Positions 43,201 through 45,481 of a DNA stretch of 64,000 bases are shown one piece after another. Position 1 is the first letter of the stretch. The number at the start of each line of letters is the position of its first letter. The notes below the pieces were generated by a model. It was not told where the DNA came from and searched no databases. It saw only the letters and a program-made list of their open reading frames with translations. The stretch spans positions 790,335 to 854,334 of the forward strand of contig OY279575.1 of NCBI GenBank assembly GCA_958267355.1, given 5' to 3'. The stretch comes from an uncultured Alphaproteobacteria bacterium (GTDB taxonomy: Bacteria; Pseudomonadota; Alphaproteobacteria; JALCBB01). The translations under genes were made by a program, and so were the position numbers.

Positions 43201-44938
43201 CGCCGACTTCCCCTTCGCCTGAAGGAGCCAGCCCGATACGAGCGGTGATGATTCCTGTTGTGGAGTCGGTTTCTATGATGACCAGAGATGCAGTTACGCC
43301 GCCGTCTGTGAGTGCGACGGGTATCATTTTCATTACGATTTCGGAGGCGTCGGCTGTTTCTACATAGGGAATTTCTAGTTCGGCTTCTAATATGGTTTCT
43401 TGTGACGAGGCTTTGACCATAAAGTGGTCGGGCGGATTGGTCATGCGTGTGCGGGTTTGTTGTCCGTTGCTGTTGTATTGCGTGACATAGAGTGCGTGCA
43501 GGTGGTAATCGGTGGCGTGCACTGCCGAGCCTTCAAATTCCACTCTGTAGGCGTGCGCGGATGGCACGCTGGGCAAGGTTGCGGTGACGGTAATATAGGT
43601 GGGCGGTGGTGGCGGATCTGCGGGGTCTGCGTTATCTTCGCGTTGGGGTCTGGCGATGAGTCCGCTGCTGACTTGTTGTCCGTCTCTTTGTCTGACTTGT
43701 ACGATGGCGGCGACCTGCGGGCATGCGCTGGGGTTTTGCGGACACCCCAACGAGCCACCGCCTTGATTGTCTGTATTTTTATCGTCTTCTTTGTCGTCGT
43801 TTGCGGCGATGGCGGCGAGGGTTCCGAGGGTGACGAGTCCGACGGCGATGGCAGGATGCCCTGAAACGGGTTCATAGATACCGCCTTCTGCTTCTTCTGC
43901 GCCTGCGTGCAAGCGCGGACGCACGCCTGTCAATCGGTATTCAAACCCCAGCTTGTAGGAGTCGGTGGCTTTTGCGCGTGGTGCGCGGCTGTGTTCGTAG
44001 CTTCCGTAGAGTCGCAGTGCGGGATGGGCTTGAAATCCGATATTTGCGCTTTGCGATTGCCCTAAGCTGATTCCGCCGATGGTTTTGCTGTTGTCTGAGT
44101 TGGCGGGCTCGCGCCATTGTGAGGCTTTTAAGCTGATGGTTAGCCTGTTGCCTATAGAGCGACGTAATTCGCTATTCCACCCGCCTAGAACTTGTTCGTA
44201 ACGTTGGTTTGGCCCGCGCCGTACGCCGCTGATCGGCTGGTGTAGATTGGCTGAGAAGAAAGTTGGCCCGCCGCGCCATTCGGCTCCGAGTGAGGCGCGT
44301 TGGTGTCCGTAATCGCTTCGGTCTAGGAATGCTGATCCGCCGATGGTGCCGAAGTTTTCGGTTCGGCGGCGTGTGACATATCCGAGTGACAGGTCTGTGC
44401 GGTTGATCTGGAGGTCATCTGTCCAGAGGTTAATGGCGGGTTGTAAGAAGCTGCCCCATTTTTCTTGTCCTTCGGCGAGGGGCACGACGGCGGAGATTTT
44501 TCCGCGCACGGGTGTGCCTTTTGTCCAATTCAGGGATGACTGTAGGCTGAAGTTTGCGCCGAATTGTTTTTGTCCTTCGCGTCGCAATGAGTCTATGGCG
44601 AGTCGTAGTGCGTAATTGCGGGCGCGTTTATCGGCTTCGCCGCGGACGAAGCTTTTGATTTCTTCGTTTTCGCTTTTCTGCGACGGAGAGCCACTGCCAC
44701 CAAAACGTGCATCCAACTCCTTCGGAGAGTCCAACCCGAACTTGTCACCCGTTTGGGTGTTCAGCAAAGACTTATCCTCACCGAGTGAGGGTCCAGACAA
44801 AAACACAACCGACAGCAGCAGTGCGACTGCTGACGCGATGAGTGCGCCTGTTTTTGCTTGTCCTTTTGAGTATCGGTGCTTGTAAGATGCTTGTGTTGTT
44901 TTTTGCTGTAGAGTGGGCAGGTGGTGATTATCCCCCAT
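16244..44938 (-). CDS. Giant inverse autotransporter adhesin (about 9,564 aa)
   Basis: Predicted outer-membrane-anchored surface protein of about 1 MDa. From the chosen ATG (44936-44938; AGGAG 10 bp upstream) the order is: an extended signal peptide (basic 1-30, hydrophobic 31-48); a conserved pre-barrel helix ending QFGANFSLQ; an intimin/invasin-type beta-barrel (about 124-337) with the hallmark DYGHQRASLGAEWR; a hydrophobic stretch and Asp-rich linker (about 360-395); a stalk of Calx-beta-like units (about 430-6,150) with recurring EPxExFxLxL and DDD motifs; then 22 VELLGPY-type repeats to the end. No LysM domain is seen. The frame runs on to a TTG at 45016, but that leader is poor. The barrel is N-terminal, so the passenger should be exported C-terminus-outward (type Ve). 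Likely roles are adhesion or cell contact. No internal stop or frameshift was found. A collinear paralogue lies downstream at 46405. Confidence 0.88.
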   Translation of the reverse strand: MGDNHHLPTLQQKTTQASYKHRYSKGQAKTGALIASAVALLLSVVFLSGPSLGEDKSLLNTQTGDKFGLDSPKELDARFGGSGSPSQKSENEEIKSFVRGEADKRARNYALRLAIDSLRREGQKQFGANFSLQSSLNWTKGTPVRGKISAVVPLAEGQEKWGSFLQPAINLWTDDLQINRTDLSLGYVTRRRTENFGTIGGSAFLDRSDYGHQRASLGAEWRGGPTFFSANLHQPISGVRRGPNQRYEQVLGGWNSELRRSIGNRLTISLKASQWREPANSDNSKTIGGISLGQSQSANIGFQAHPALRLYGSYEHSRAPRAKATDSYKLGFEYRLTGVRPRLHAGAEEAEGGIYEPVSGHPAIAVGLVTLGTLAAIAANDDKEDDKNTDNQGGGSLGCPQNPSACPQVAAIVQVRQRDGQQVSSGLIARPQREDNADPADPPPPPTYITVTATLPSVPSAHAYRVEFEGSAVHATDYHLHALYVTQYNSNGQQTRTRMTNPPDHFMVKASSQETILEAELEIPYVETADASEIVMKMIPVALTDGGVTASLVIIETDSTTGIITARIGLAPSGEGEVGASAIDFALSVQEEKTRNGTTQRPANTNNTTTLVGEGNSEDASDLVSATLEIRAEYKNLGDDNRIGGIDNPDTTQAQNADKAESFPAETGKMQALLHFNHAAGATEDSYQVVLGTNGTELRKTEPNVYQVTLEPFTDDNGIESRQALIQITAKNVRLDAEKVNVTVDPTPVEITDERGIKERVNIFPKGNTKVALTLKAAHQDIIGQVSFATLPENIIEEPETGQVDIAVPVKVVFSEPLPTAQNFTIPIAAKNLPAQRGIATENTDFQIDQSAFSVTLDPSDNSDGDNDASTYTANLNIQVLADGLTPAEPEETFFLVLGALVGNDDYHLAAVDPYEVELRIAANAPEGVKPNVFQSIQALNPYVTEPSQTTELAQIPIQVRVQMDDLGDGAETVIVPIQFTSGSNKADIVKDFVVESAEFHQIKVLSDVSAGRPEDDKPDTATLTLKVKADDFAEGREYITITVLPSDDYEFSDTAKLIATATIVDVDLPFFRLSAPKGLKENRANPEENVIRISVYESNDDDAESLKLQRPLTFIVNTPDPDDFGDVNGRINLNAEFPKRVTISAEESQADFPIHIINNSEVDGLKQTFNLKTVRVPYPNGGFGFLAFQPNRGWLPIEKGAQFTIADDDTAKLQLLAQNPDGSNGDELSGTPISFTETGSTIRNYWLTVNQSFDGASATEAKKPQVQITATGLGDSNNNEVSIKVYGHDGSTGFNTLLTTLDKNTSTADLLIPLTSSTSNQKSDNDKLLISIVEGEENYEDAANPIVLKIAFKDSVDGTLFDKSQESEILQNFNYISNDLSMKIVDIDNLSLTEGEFTEVTVALVKEGVTQNDGEPNPVPFIVFWADATATSGTAKNALAATDYKSLNNTHLTAQPDYPNAAASYGFVKSAIPANTGSATVQLPVLGNKAFNGLPNVTLRLVSDDGVVAEKENLSITNAEGAKISWQTNAATAAGTESTAETLTAKIELTSPDLDNAGETVIHTGVAPTRSTALAVPVTITAVTAGENVNKRAAPSLYTAPTTIQFAADSTTTATGTFNYNDDFIHRNTTKSVFNLSFKAVDSSNLTELGNGQITVDTTPLKQEWTNDDTVTPTLSFVSGTDKQIVEAGQEDNTAQADGSLTFDLGLGDKQILAEPYVFYVARPAGAKSIRAQKPDGTADERLVGQFFTFAEGTSKDNDSVQFFTGLSASTKDGALTKVSLTVDPRASERDTTDIAFTGVEVASTGITKLFELLDADKNRIQVEFAEVTGSWSGTETAFTTDDKKTLYEVQTRTNLARAVKMKLVRPLAVGDADVRAIVSLENLEETRSPQTSTLTISKTENGTYDTTDKTFTFTQGSGNQKDQFTFYVKMKEAANDSAAEGFLTAPIKVTPQNLGARTDFSAKAETIKHIRLDDNNTIGINSDTALEATEGQTNFVVPTSNDGAAVTNPAGNFYKVNLGVADGTKHPIALGAEYTAVQDINFATLGPDINLSGLLTLPDDDFINGDRYISLTELKLNATHRGVVGKSATGDNAQTPVVVKIQDDDTGKIAPSLTTSYPTTQSGGSSTERSRIKLSANPITEGNTEHSFYIVLDTAHRTNAIDDSDTAPLRIQFAPTATPSGFTGIDYEIALAQTTTGVSLQYNETGNGVTTIDVKRQGTVNESSVKIIPLKLTLKEDAVDETGGWVDFQITELGYLECDTLKQPATASTTDIGCYNAGATDSENEQFRLGLELADESGALQVGVSGDSDNNNEITIAEGDEFTISFVRQPENSLDATSAGYTVNLSDYISIESTSAGLTTTDFTAELKRSATNSSGTIISEVLTGVSIANLKGFGTKTSASTGLNLVFSKGANPTNDRAETAGFVFSTKNDDFVEEDESFVLVIDKTPTPLKVNDKIFKITEQTKIKVTITSEDTMRVLAINNKPIVEGDADTANTDTQFSAGRYTLSFAGAQFEVQQKLDLTFAKKVDDTNRQVLTLGSDVTLDRSAGMTSAGVGFEGGNKLVLPAGVDDVKVVFNVGLGTEINDDGKTSVTMTLAKPSAVTTVSDGLEEVNGNLISDLPLADADITLYEVKFLADSTETTSAQENGANALPFVVFLHAEGGLPAPDSQDWDPKTNGDQPLKFKLTLENAVGKAVTGFDNVDSTYTNNRYQWSGSLSGNNRAQANRVFIAKVRTEGDVSTLIDGITHDEVTAQFTLYDDDNEVSFVDAIVSPYAAGTEAEISELPKDYFRIGATADAIIDYKITYQIANPDNPADPLEDGEFSLRNSAGNYINARSGEIALVNGEIPTTDTPFMFNNSADDIIENAESVKIVLTGITPANKGLQLPANAADRERVLTFTDATESGNAILSLNATPPTGAFDTATADKTKEGVSEGESISLYVHLDKPSEQAQTFKIQSSPNDRKSEFSYDGEPVGTKTKEITLPASADGKKQVSTVVRFSIDEKTEAPKDTEFRLVDVDGTRFVNKASSSSVKLTQADETGKIVILDTPAYEIREGTNTLTVKLRRNGALGDSSDATTPANNAALVANVGFAYANPDADKTAASASDYTQDTAVQKVTFTQSGTSNQFQDATVTLTLNAKATDGVEGDEYFNLKLTSATRLPEDSGDTAHSLHKVRLDNTNTVAVKIEDTDAPSTLSFASDAVSFTEGQRNTSVTLQVGASVRLNETTLDLEVGAADEGTQAAQGNDYTATNNKIRVTIPASVNTATAVEITVPIVLTDDTVPETPIEKFKISLPTQLPKGFEVKSSGNSAITISIEDDDNKVNFPTPSGSAVAATVETSEEQGTGDADSEIAGKQIKIPLTANFALSSPVTIVYEVVPDADTAILQQLGIGTPDKPLATLNTDFTLVSVDEKSNPSVVLAANQKNTELVITINDNTAYEPAEYFALRLKSALGLNLGTHELVIVKIADDDQAQLIVSTPKAVIERGAQDSDGAEITDRAGEIAFRLNAALLKDYVIEVVPTSNKFTITPSTVTFTAGATALQKVAVTTNSNDTLPADARFTVTEKTSNTHNAVVDLVADNFSGTPDAAEKTSRRATLRQFAMAYKDGDVYTPQITVVSSTTGVSVSPTAGGTRLVIPEAFIPTDGSFSLTLSVPELTGDPDATTSGTQTKFVDELAKGGANGGQVNYEIIINDVSSTVTTNRLTTGTGDSAILKSVASGLFKNLTQNGDEVFGFWQNRNRKGKLGFVSDASTLQIVMPNTPFWRNNNTIDGDRSFTVKLKAQAYKRNNQLNKNDAIEAVGANLAEETTWTFVITDDDVNPSGVTDRAQVGFQHYTLFEPSTTARASFAEVPQSGSWADGLPTRIEKGKRLWLRLSSTKAFSQHLTTANATESERLSFHVSPATGTGENKKSFLESAQSSIYMGYARDPSDLQSGEPDTTKSVPFSVDVKLSEDASGNTLITKDLSGHATLAFVSTSELASKVPLTSAAAQVGAITFKQPASDSVVLYDPSNVAFHPTLTTHVPVPEDPDEPVGKSSLLALKRGTTLGYDAKATITFNASEGDLRVTPPTVGTGEGNLSSDKITITNPEARKYIVTFKKGLAVPKSGTIPAEAKPTFTLSFASDPDNERGSPTVTATVKVGEAENAFSIPVANNERPIFGFIPRGTQIFESDLVKIFPQFSVGEQATASDNRIQVGLALEVTQGTTLGQGVAGFHKILADGGWTAGALSNGRIPYTKDITIAGGTTGNLNTETDLGIALANDAIISPNGKYEVVFKAPVIKSGDQPDDTNLSEDITLTIFDDDRLYSFLNPTTNNTPGDGAWGEALDTSTGDATPANPVLKTEIAGLLQIAAPTSGNWESDANGKIYGYLEGVTHTVDLYLKGGGVADGTNFKASEILSDTTLWQGETRPEGKFGGGAKAACDVFAETESPLTKAVNAFGAQVSDDNNTPSDHLPHRIVGKKNNAHFTMTCGGKVYQVRPATGQPKVVYRFNDDAQFRYVFTLGGTSKQIPASGINERTLLYTARAGDDGNAVTGEGPFYKVETKLAKPVGYPIAVGFAGQGAPAGQSENASKNLAGGFVAANFDLLWIRSPTLPTSELVSAGSSIRKTALSTVVRQYTSFQDTPFYFPAGAVEQSATSRDATKSSNSNFTGDLYLVVARPNVASLKPFGTPKVLPSRADNRTVADQFTTDTKQGSGPQVTVKTDIPVVENIAVSWSTETAALLQDRKPFLEKSAAEGDNIRFKMAFSGLPAKAAVGQTNRAFSFCIRVNNSKELAIDTTSSEIKGFFYTADLVDVAQNSEMKAREKTQAKKCISANGVWWSINAVTRNGTTVTEMDPADADHKKAMLVFKLVDDAIANSTSQWGTASPFEVRHDTGSSVANLLVQYPGKSWLEFASNAQWVGKEVRVSIAPFTADGVLLTGLGLTPPSETIPVLEDDIIVRMKSTIPANGGPVLTRDALNAARTNSEQIALSQAEWNASRYKGLHGVVEKTGRIYLDELLEIANYVPRGGNADSEGLSAFEASSVANPVPSENVLQRVANALMASGAVTIAQPTDVTLETSATFTLATESETRARSGVSGGIAREPVLKAHNDNQYTSPANPLQLNLTIPRLDLDGIKFEGQGFGSPFAINVIDPNAPTLAIEPVSPVTEHSTSDGTAGPRVRFSVNEDGGASFRADYLLSAVGGDRLATGSSISFASVTGRPEGETASLGDGKDFTIVRDATFAIAGDSTKANYQANGNEVPAYTILEDAVYEGEEIAVMEFYTVGDHQGFVGHKIQRDTEFATDTDGKTLTGFRVEGYIRDDEGLSFRFEGSKPGTNPEVNEGTPLANQNQLKVIFTCTTSDGGTGTPNTCAGIETPKGSGAKLTLSRPTGSGYTLKVAGKPVAKGAREFTVPLGSVRGGTVSVPVEVSKPESKVVESAPTTPLALTLSPLAGAEGARTSLVADTPDTKQREFVLKDKDEDETYSLSKATQQVEEGAETFTPTITIANEKLTAKAITPQLRVTKGGTAVAGLDWQEIAGLTLAEGENSATADSAFVIPHDNILLKDPSYDPADTEDLVHLLEIRDNTDATKKFSRITSDSVAQKLIVLDTDEAEATLKVSQISKESPSYSEVAGLDDWSATSLGATNTEDFSYLLRIRLADGATQKTSDTDLPFEITLNQTSGQTKLLRDDFKAPATVNPDSGATGTIAWKSVSSEETKPDKTLILVGTLKAGKSELFVRLSVNDEIVIEDIEKFTATLNLKRTEGEWPNLQTTTANKQVALSIDSDDKINVGVYAPLEFIKVKEGVTYPFGVTPIIRTLWALLEEDAPLYKDEHFLKQPYALNGDPAAFLMHIAYRITPKSDSAGASNDDLHANLRGTTFYTSVSGQGRGAFDATDDAGQYSHLFTAPSIWSQIGDAYELPEQFNVTLTGLYLADETGKTTRISDSQHTTAAAAQADYTETLWGGDIALFSKTLPSDDGLYLLGNTLPITLSDESADTPPTITLSTDKDTVEENGTKEERTITLTLTASKVPADALAYTLNTIPRGETPSTQLRNSAELTTDFTKVGGGALSFAIEAGATTKTLKLRVKQDQICRARALALYLTPAEKTYATATSLSEAYAQRFKQARAASEDEGTELHNKPDATNTDFPNTLKIVVNDDESCTGFTQKDGESIPTAGVSIPQGNTLDLRFEESGDGSEHHVIRIKLKPGHGLTDAEVRKAVFAAIEVTSTGTTVGTPVKTKDHWAVPVRGAGTVRMNFKGADSANKGFTVELLGPFESEAEADTAAVSPTVGTAKSSFSVAVAAPPTARLSNLINSAFPQTGLTLPRGEFFGLKLDELPESETKSHVIRIRLKDGHGLNAEQQKAIFRATYRSGNTIPLVSIDARYSGSLVVSDGHQAIPVYQSVRRFNLPLNRPAVEGKTFVVELLGPYTKGSEHTAATGTGTGIGIIQQAFEVTVAEPVKSKFLTSGRSEIPANGLSVAHNAQQRFVVTRNGLRDAYVLRVKLKGNQGLEDAEDRKAIFGSLQLIDTADSESFSLVTSGDHASIVGIFGNTEIGLTFTDENAESKTFTVELLGPYDEGIADLADATNANRVAASPTGGTVLDGFDISVGAVLPAKITEAGGKAIPEAGVSIAQGNPLDLRLEGGGSNKHRVVRIKLKPGHGLTDAEVRKAIFAAIEVTGEGTTVGTPVVTGDHIAVPVQGAGTVRVNFKGTDSADEDFTVELLGPFESEAEADTAAASPTAGTAKSSFDLAVAATPTARFTKQDNSVLPQTGTTLVRGQSLALYIRKRIDLITESHVIRIKLKEGHGLTAEQQRAIFRRIDSNGNVNLIFGLLGGVSDEHQALSLTHRDGSAFMNLAFPEAEGKTFVVELLGPYMQGSEHTAATGTGTGKVQQTFEVTVTEPVKAKFNTASSTDISANGLSTALGKPLGFRLTVNRLWDYHVLRVKLKDNNQGLNNAATRNSVFSGINVSSSSAIGTKVVSNDHMSIPMVEGGTPSITFTDANSVGKSFTVELLGPYDEGVASIASATDAIAVAQSATAGTVIDSFDIHVDEKTARILKGDGNTLPQTGETLVRGQTMRLGFSQASETNPPSHTLRVKLKDGHGLNTEQQSSIFKSSGLLTASTGTHGSFGSLVRSDTHQALPVYQTANDLDIVLDPPAAEGKTFVFELLGPYTKGSEHTAATGTGTGAKVQQSFEVTVTEPEKSKFLTSERGEIPTDGVSAEFGKEHRFKISWNGLPTFHVLRVKLKDNNQGLTNAADREAIFDTLEIGGGSISTKIISSEHIALPLLPSSYVNLSLAFWDENAAGKTFTVELLGPYDEGAADLASATNAIAATQSPTAGTVVDSFDITVGATPKAKLVPVGGGAIARGSGLRITQGIAYDLGFEDTETDKYRVIRIKLEHDSRLTDEQLKALFAAIEVTGQGTTVGTPVHTKDHLSIPVRGSGIIRINFGDTKAAGKNFIGELLGPFDSEAEANTAAASRTVGTPTSSFNIHVGIQTVKVTRSDDSEIPQRGETLARGQTLRLKLDELDDVRNRLHVIRVKLKEGHGLTRAQQRKIFKTTLPNGNLDPIIQGGVHLGELVASDIHQSIPVHLDGNFSITLRHPNAQGKTFVVEILGRYPIGREYTGAGPRDVQQAFEVTVAEPVKSKFLTSGRSEIPANGLSVAHNAQQRFIVTRNGLRDAYVLRVKLKGNQGLEDAEDRKAIFGSLQLIDTADSESFSLVTSGDHASIVGIFGNTEIGLTFTDENAESKTFTVELLGPFDEGAADIASATNAIAAAQSATAGTAIDSFDISVGVAPTVKIVQINGEAIPYEGVAIPQGNTLDLRFEESEAGKYRVIRVKPKGNHGLTNEKLKKLFAAVEVTADGTTLGTFVKTGSDLSIPAQGSGTIRINFKDANSAEKSFTVELLGPFESEEIANTVAENPTRGTPTSSFDISVGSAPTARVTPRLGSDLPQTGLTLERGRSLGIDITRRDIRVGSHVLRIKLKEGHGLTANQQKAIFNRTDSHGSIDELISRHGIPADPSERSVSDTHQSFSIRRDGNLLYTRRFITISHPNAEGKTFVVELLGSYSEPEPSSELGFNFNFSNEHMAATGTGAGRVQQTFEITVTAPPAQFLQANAAKDTIPEGGLSVVHRTVQKVYLDDRSVRDDAHVIRVKLKGNQGLTNATERKAVFDNIEVTATDTTLGTKVTSNDHMSIPVKDAGDIGLKFTDANAVDKSFTVELLGPYESNETAYTGATGVGTTVGAKVQQEFDITVAKSGKITLEDGSAIPKTGFSMPRDEPIKFTLKELPDTAEAISHVLRIKRKDGENFASEVEGDDGIITLPLIWYDPLTKEYVDNLFSSNMHQSIVLSKSGTLANFFFFPVFENLTFVIELLGPYKNGSEHTAAEGAGTGLVQQSFEITVAEPPKAEFAQANEGSDAIPDEGLLATHGAFKEFRIKSPSAFKPWHVLRVKLKDSNQGLTNDADRKAIFDGIEVIADNPAATDFLRRSWHKTFLGKKVTSNDHMSIPVRHKVNIGLKFTDANSIGKNFTVELLSPFDESIGDDIAYSKYAQAALAASASATAGTAIDTFDINVLAPTAKILKADNGRIPDEGTILLFAEDLQLKFDDLGSAGNSYVARLKFKGGYKLNAAQNELDAAQKEQLFSTATVRVAGSEVPTTTSADHMSFALTGDGRLDLRINYPKAGGKDFTLELLGPYPSDSLYLGANGVGTTTGARIHQAFDFTVNVRPGRITLRDGGAIPTQGLLAPSLGLTDDAAALAKFTIPNGGEQWHAIRIDLKDGHGFNNFREIETYKRTFVNENKGDYDDWYYGITPTNSRYAVPIKKSDFIKFNFTRADAAGKTFVVKLFGPYATQDEAKDAERRNAPETVIQSFEIKFAPPEVVKLFDSVGNPIRNGKVLRTKVGDSMDFQFADYSDGFYSSDSRLHWNGNIQIKLKNIDDGDGNPNTIQGLNAEQRTALFKHGSGVHIWSANYSSPQRETSEGNEIRIWLSTDIKIKFLHPLAANKIFTVEVAPQIGNRYREGLQPIVQTFDIAVAPATPPVYVRDQRRQIPLANGATIHAGVNYPYQFIWETANSLNDTYIFRLKLKDLDDGDNNPSTIQGLTSEQRMAIFTKNTGVNMVLDNRYVSSTTSTPAPTHFSSAIRRLKNAGSLGMGINFKNSLAAGKTFTVELLGPYPNNSPYFGANGVGSTAGAKIVQTFNIKVADDRTAHIVKEGGGFISDYGLWTPNGRPLKLKYVKLKNVANSHVLRIKLKDTDGVDDSDYNPNTIQGMNAAQRTAIFNANSTRYHIQENQGGIQIQGGQGTGVGSADHRSIAITQSGTITLNFNHSTSGGKTYTVELLGPYPSGSPYLGADGVGSTSGARVQQIFDIEVVAPWARIYDINPTYGDGAIGKGGSADRLFVPPTRCRGVRTNAELGLNDDVGVLNYAEPDIYILRLKLHGDRYNSNSGYSSTHRGNKISISEQQRILQNLRLYQKNDFQASPTRSREHISYMISRERYVKIKINDIFDKPWRQGFKQSNITFTAELLGPYSFNEAHLGAHGVGSYPGAKVQHKFFIPVHTNNYNTGGC
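21687..22060 (-). repeat. Near-identical direct repeat, copy 1 (in array unit 11)
   Basis: This 374-bp segment matches 25248-25621 at a constant offset of 3,561 bp with only five base differences that I can see, while flanking sequence diverges sharply. It covers one array unit from its VELLGPF back to the preceding unit's last strand. Confidence 0.93.
25248..25621 (-). repeat. Near-identical direct repeat, copy 2 (in array unit 3)
   Basis: Partner of 21687-22060 (about 98.7% identity by eye). The offset of 3,561 bp is a multiple of three and spans eight array units, so exchange or duplication between the copies keeps the frame. Confidence 0.93.
43930..44570 (-). other. Region encoding the inverse-autotransporter beta-barrel
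   Basis: Encodes roughly residues 124-337 of the giant protein: alternating amphipathic strands with aromatic ends (LNWTKG, INLWTDDLQINRTDLSLGY, GTIGGSAFLDRSDYGHQRASLGAEW, FFSANLHQPISG, NRLTISLKASQWRE, LRLYGSYEHSR, YKLGFEYRL). The GHQR-x-S-x-GAEW block is the strongest match to the intimin/invasin barrel family. The length of about 215 residues fits a 12-stranded barrel. Confidence 0.82.
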
Positions 44939-44948
44939 ACACCGAGAT

Positions 44949-44953
44949 CTCCT
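44949..44953 (-). promoter_or_regulatory. Ribosome-binding site deciding the giant gene's start
   Basis: The complement reads AGGAG, 10 nt before the ATG at 44938. The upstream in-frame TTG (45016) has no comparable site at proper spacing, so the ATG is preferred. Confidence 0.6.
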
Positions 44954-45016
44954 GGAAATCTGCTTTGGAACCTTTAAAAGACGACCCTTAAAAAAGCTCT
45001 CAAAGCACCTGCGCAA

Positions 45017-45321
45017 AGGAGGCGTTTTCTTTCAAAAACGCTATGATTTAATTTTAGAATCGTCCTTTACACGGTTTTTAGAATACTCTTATGATTCTAA
45101 ATTTGCAATAGAGCGTCCCCCCTTTTTTTGGCAGTTAACTGGGCTTTTTTGCTGTTTTGAATGCTTCTAACTTTGCGAAACACCCCACCCTCAAGCCCCT
45201 ATGAGCCTGATAGGATGCGCCCCACGTAGCGGCGACTTTAGGCACGGCATTTGCCCGCGGTGAGAATTCTGGCGGGCTCACGCGCTTGAAAAATGCGCTA
45301 TAAAGTAGGAGTTGATTAAGG
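45017..45321. other. Intergenic region between giant gene and tRNA-Lys
   Basis: Holds the giant gene's leader and promoter (left part), including a leader hairpin GCGTTTT/AAAACGC (45022-45041), two C/T-rich runs (about 45116-45128 and 45141-45148), and on the right a TATAAAG box at 45299-45305, about 17 bp before the tRNA and a possible -10 element for it. CGGGCTCAC at 45273-45281 repeats the tRNA 3' end (45387-45395). I see no ORF worth calling. Confidence 0.6.
45080..45108 (-). promoter_or_regulatory. Probable promoter of the first giant gene
   Basis: On the minus strand TTGCAA (45103-45108) and TATTCT (45080-45085) are separated by exactly 17 bp, a sigma-70-like arrangement giving a leader of about 135 nt. 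An 8-bp inverted repeat, TTTAGAAT (45077-45084) / ATTCTAAA (45094-45101), overlaps the -10 element and spacer, and a third TTTAGAAT lies at 45053-45060, 24 bp from the first. This looks like a regulator-binding region on the promoter. Confidence 0.5.
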
Positions 45322-45394
45322 GGGCCCGTAGCTCAGCTGGTAGAGCAACTGACTTTTAATCAGTAGGTCACAGGTTCGAATCCTGTCGGGCTCA
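45322..45394 (+). tRNA. tRNA-Lys (anticodon TTT)
   Basis: A full cloverleaf: acceptor stem GGGCCCG (45322-45328) paired with CGGGCTC (45387-45393, one G-T pair), D arm with AGCTCAGCTGGTAGAGC, anticodon stem ACTGA/TCAGT around the loop CTTTTAA with anticodon TTT at 45355-45357, and T arm CAGGTTCGAATCCTG. The discriminator base is A45394. CCA is not encoded. It is the only plus-strand gene between the two giant genes. Confidence 0.97.
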
Positions 45395-45403
45395 CATTTT
45401 TTG

Positions 45404-45432
45404 TGGATGCTTCGCATCCAGTAGGTCACAGG
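45404..45432. other. Hairpin and duplicated tRNA fragment after tRNA-Lys
   Basis: TGGATGC/GCATCCA (45404-45420) forms a perfect 7-bp stem with a TTC loop 10 nt after the tRNA, which may aid 3' processing or termination although no T-run follows. Directly after, CAGTAGGTCACAGG (45419-45432) repeats 14 bp of the tRNA (45361-45374), so part of a tRNA-like sequence has been copied here. Confidence 0.6.
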
Positions 45433-45481
45433 ATGGTTACGAAGGGTTAATTGAGACTCGGGGTTTTTTGCCTGAAAGCTG

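Noticed and set aside
44939..45016. Extension of the first giant protein to a TTG start
   Set aside because: The added 26 residues are basic with no ribosome-binding site, while the ATG at 44938 has AGGAG and gives a coherent extended signal peptide.
45286..45304. TTGAAA/TATAAA as a tRNA promoter
   Set aside because: The two hexamers are only 7 bp apart, too close for a sigma-70 promoter; only the TATAAAG box is kept as a possible -10.
45419..45432. Attachment site of an integrated element at tRNA-Lys
   Set aside because: The 14-bp copy is only 58 bp from the original and no integrase or mobile gene lies in the window; kept only as a low-interest observation.
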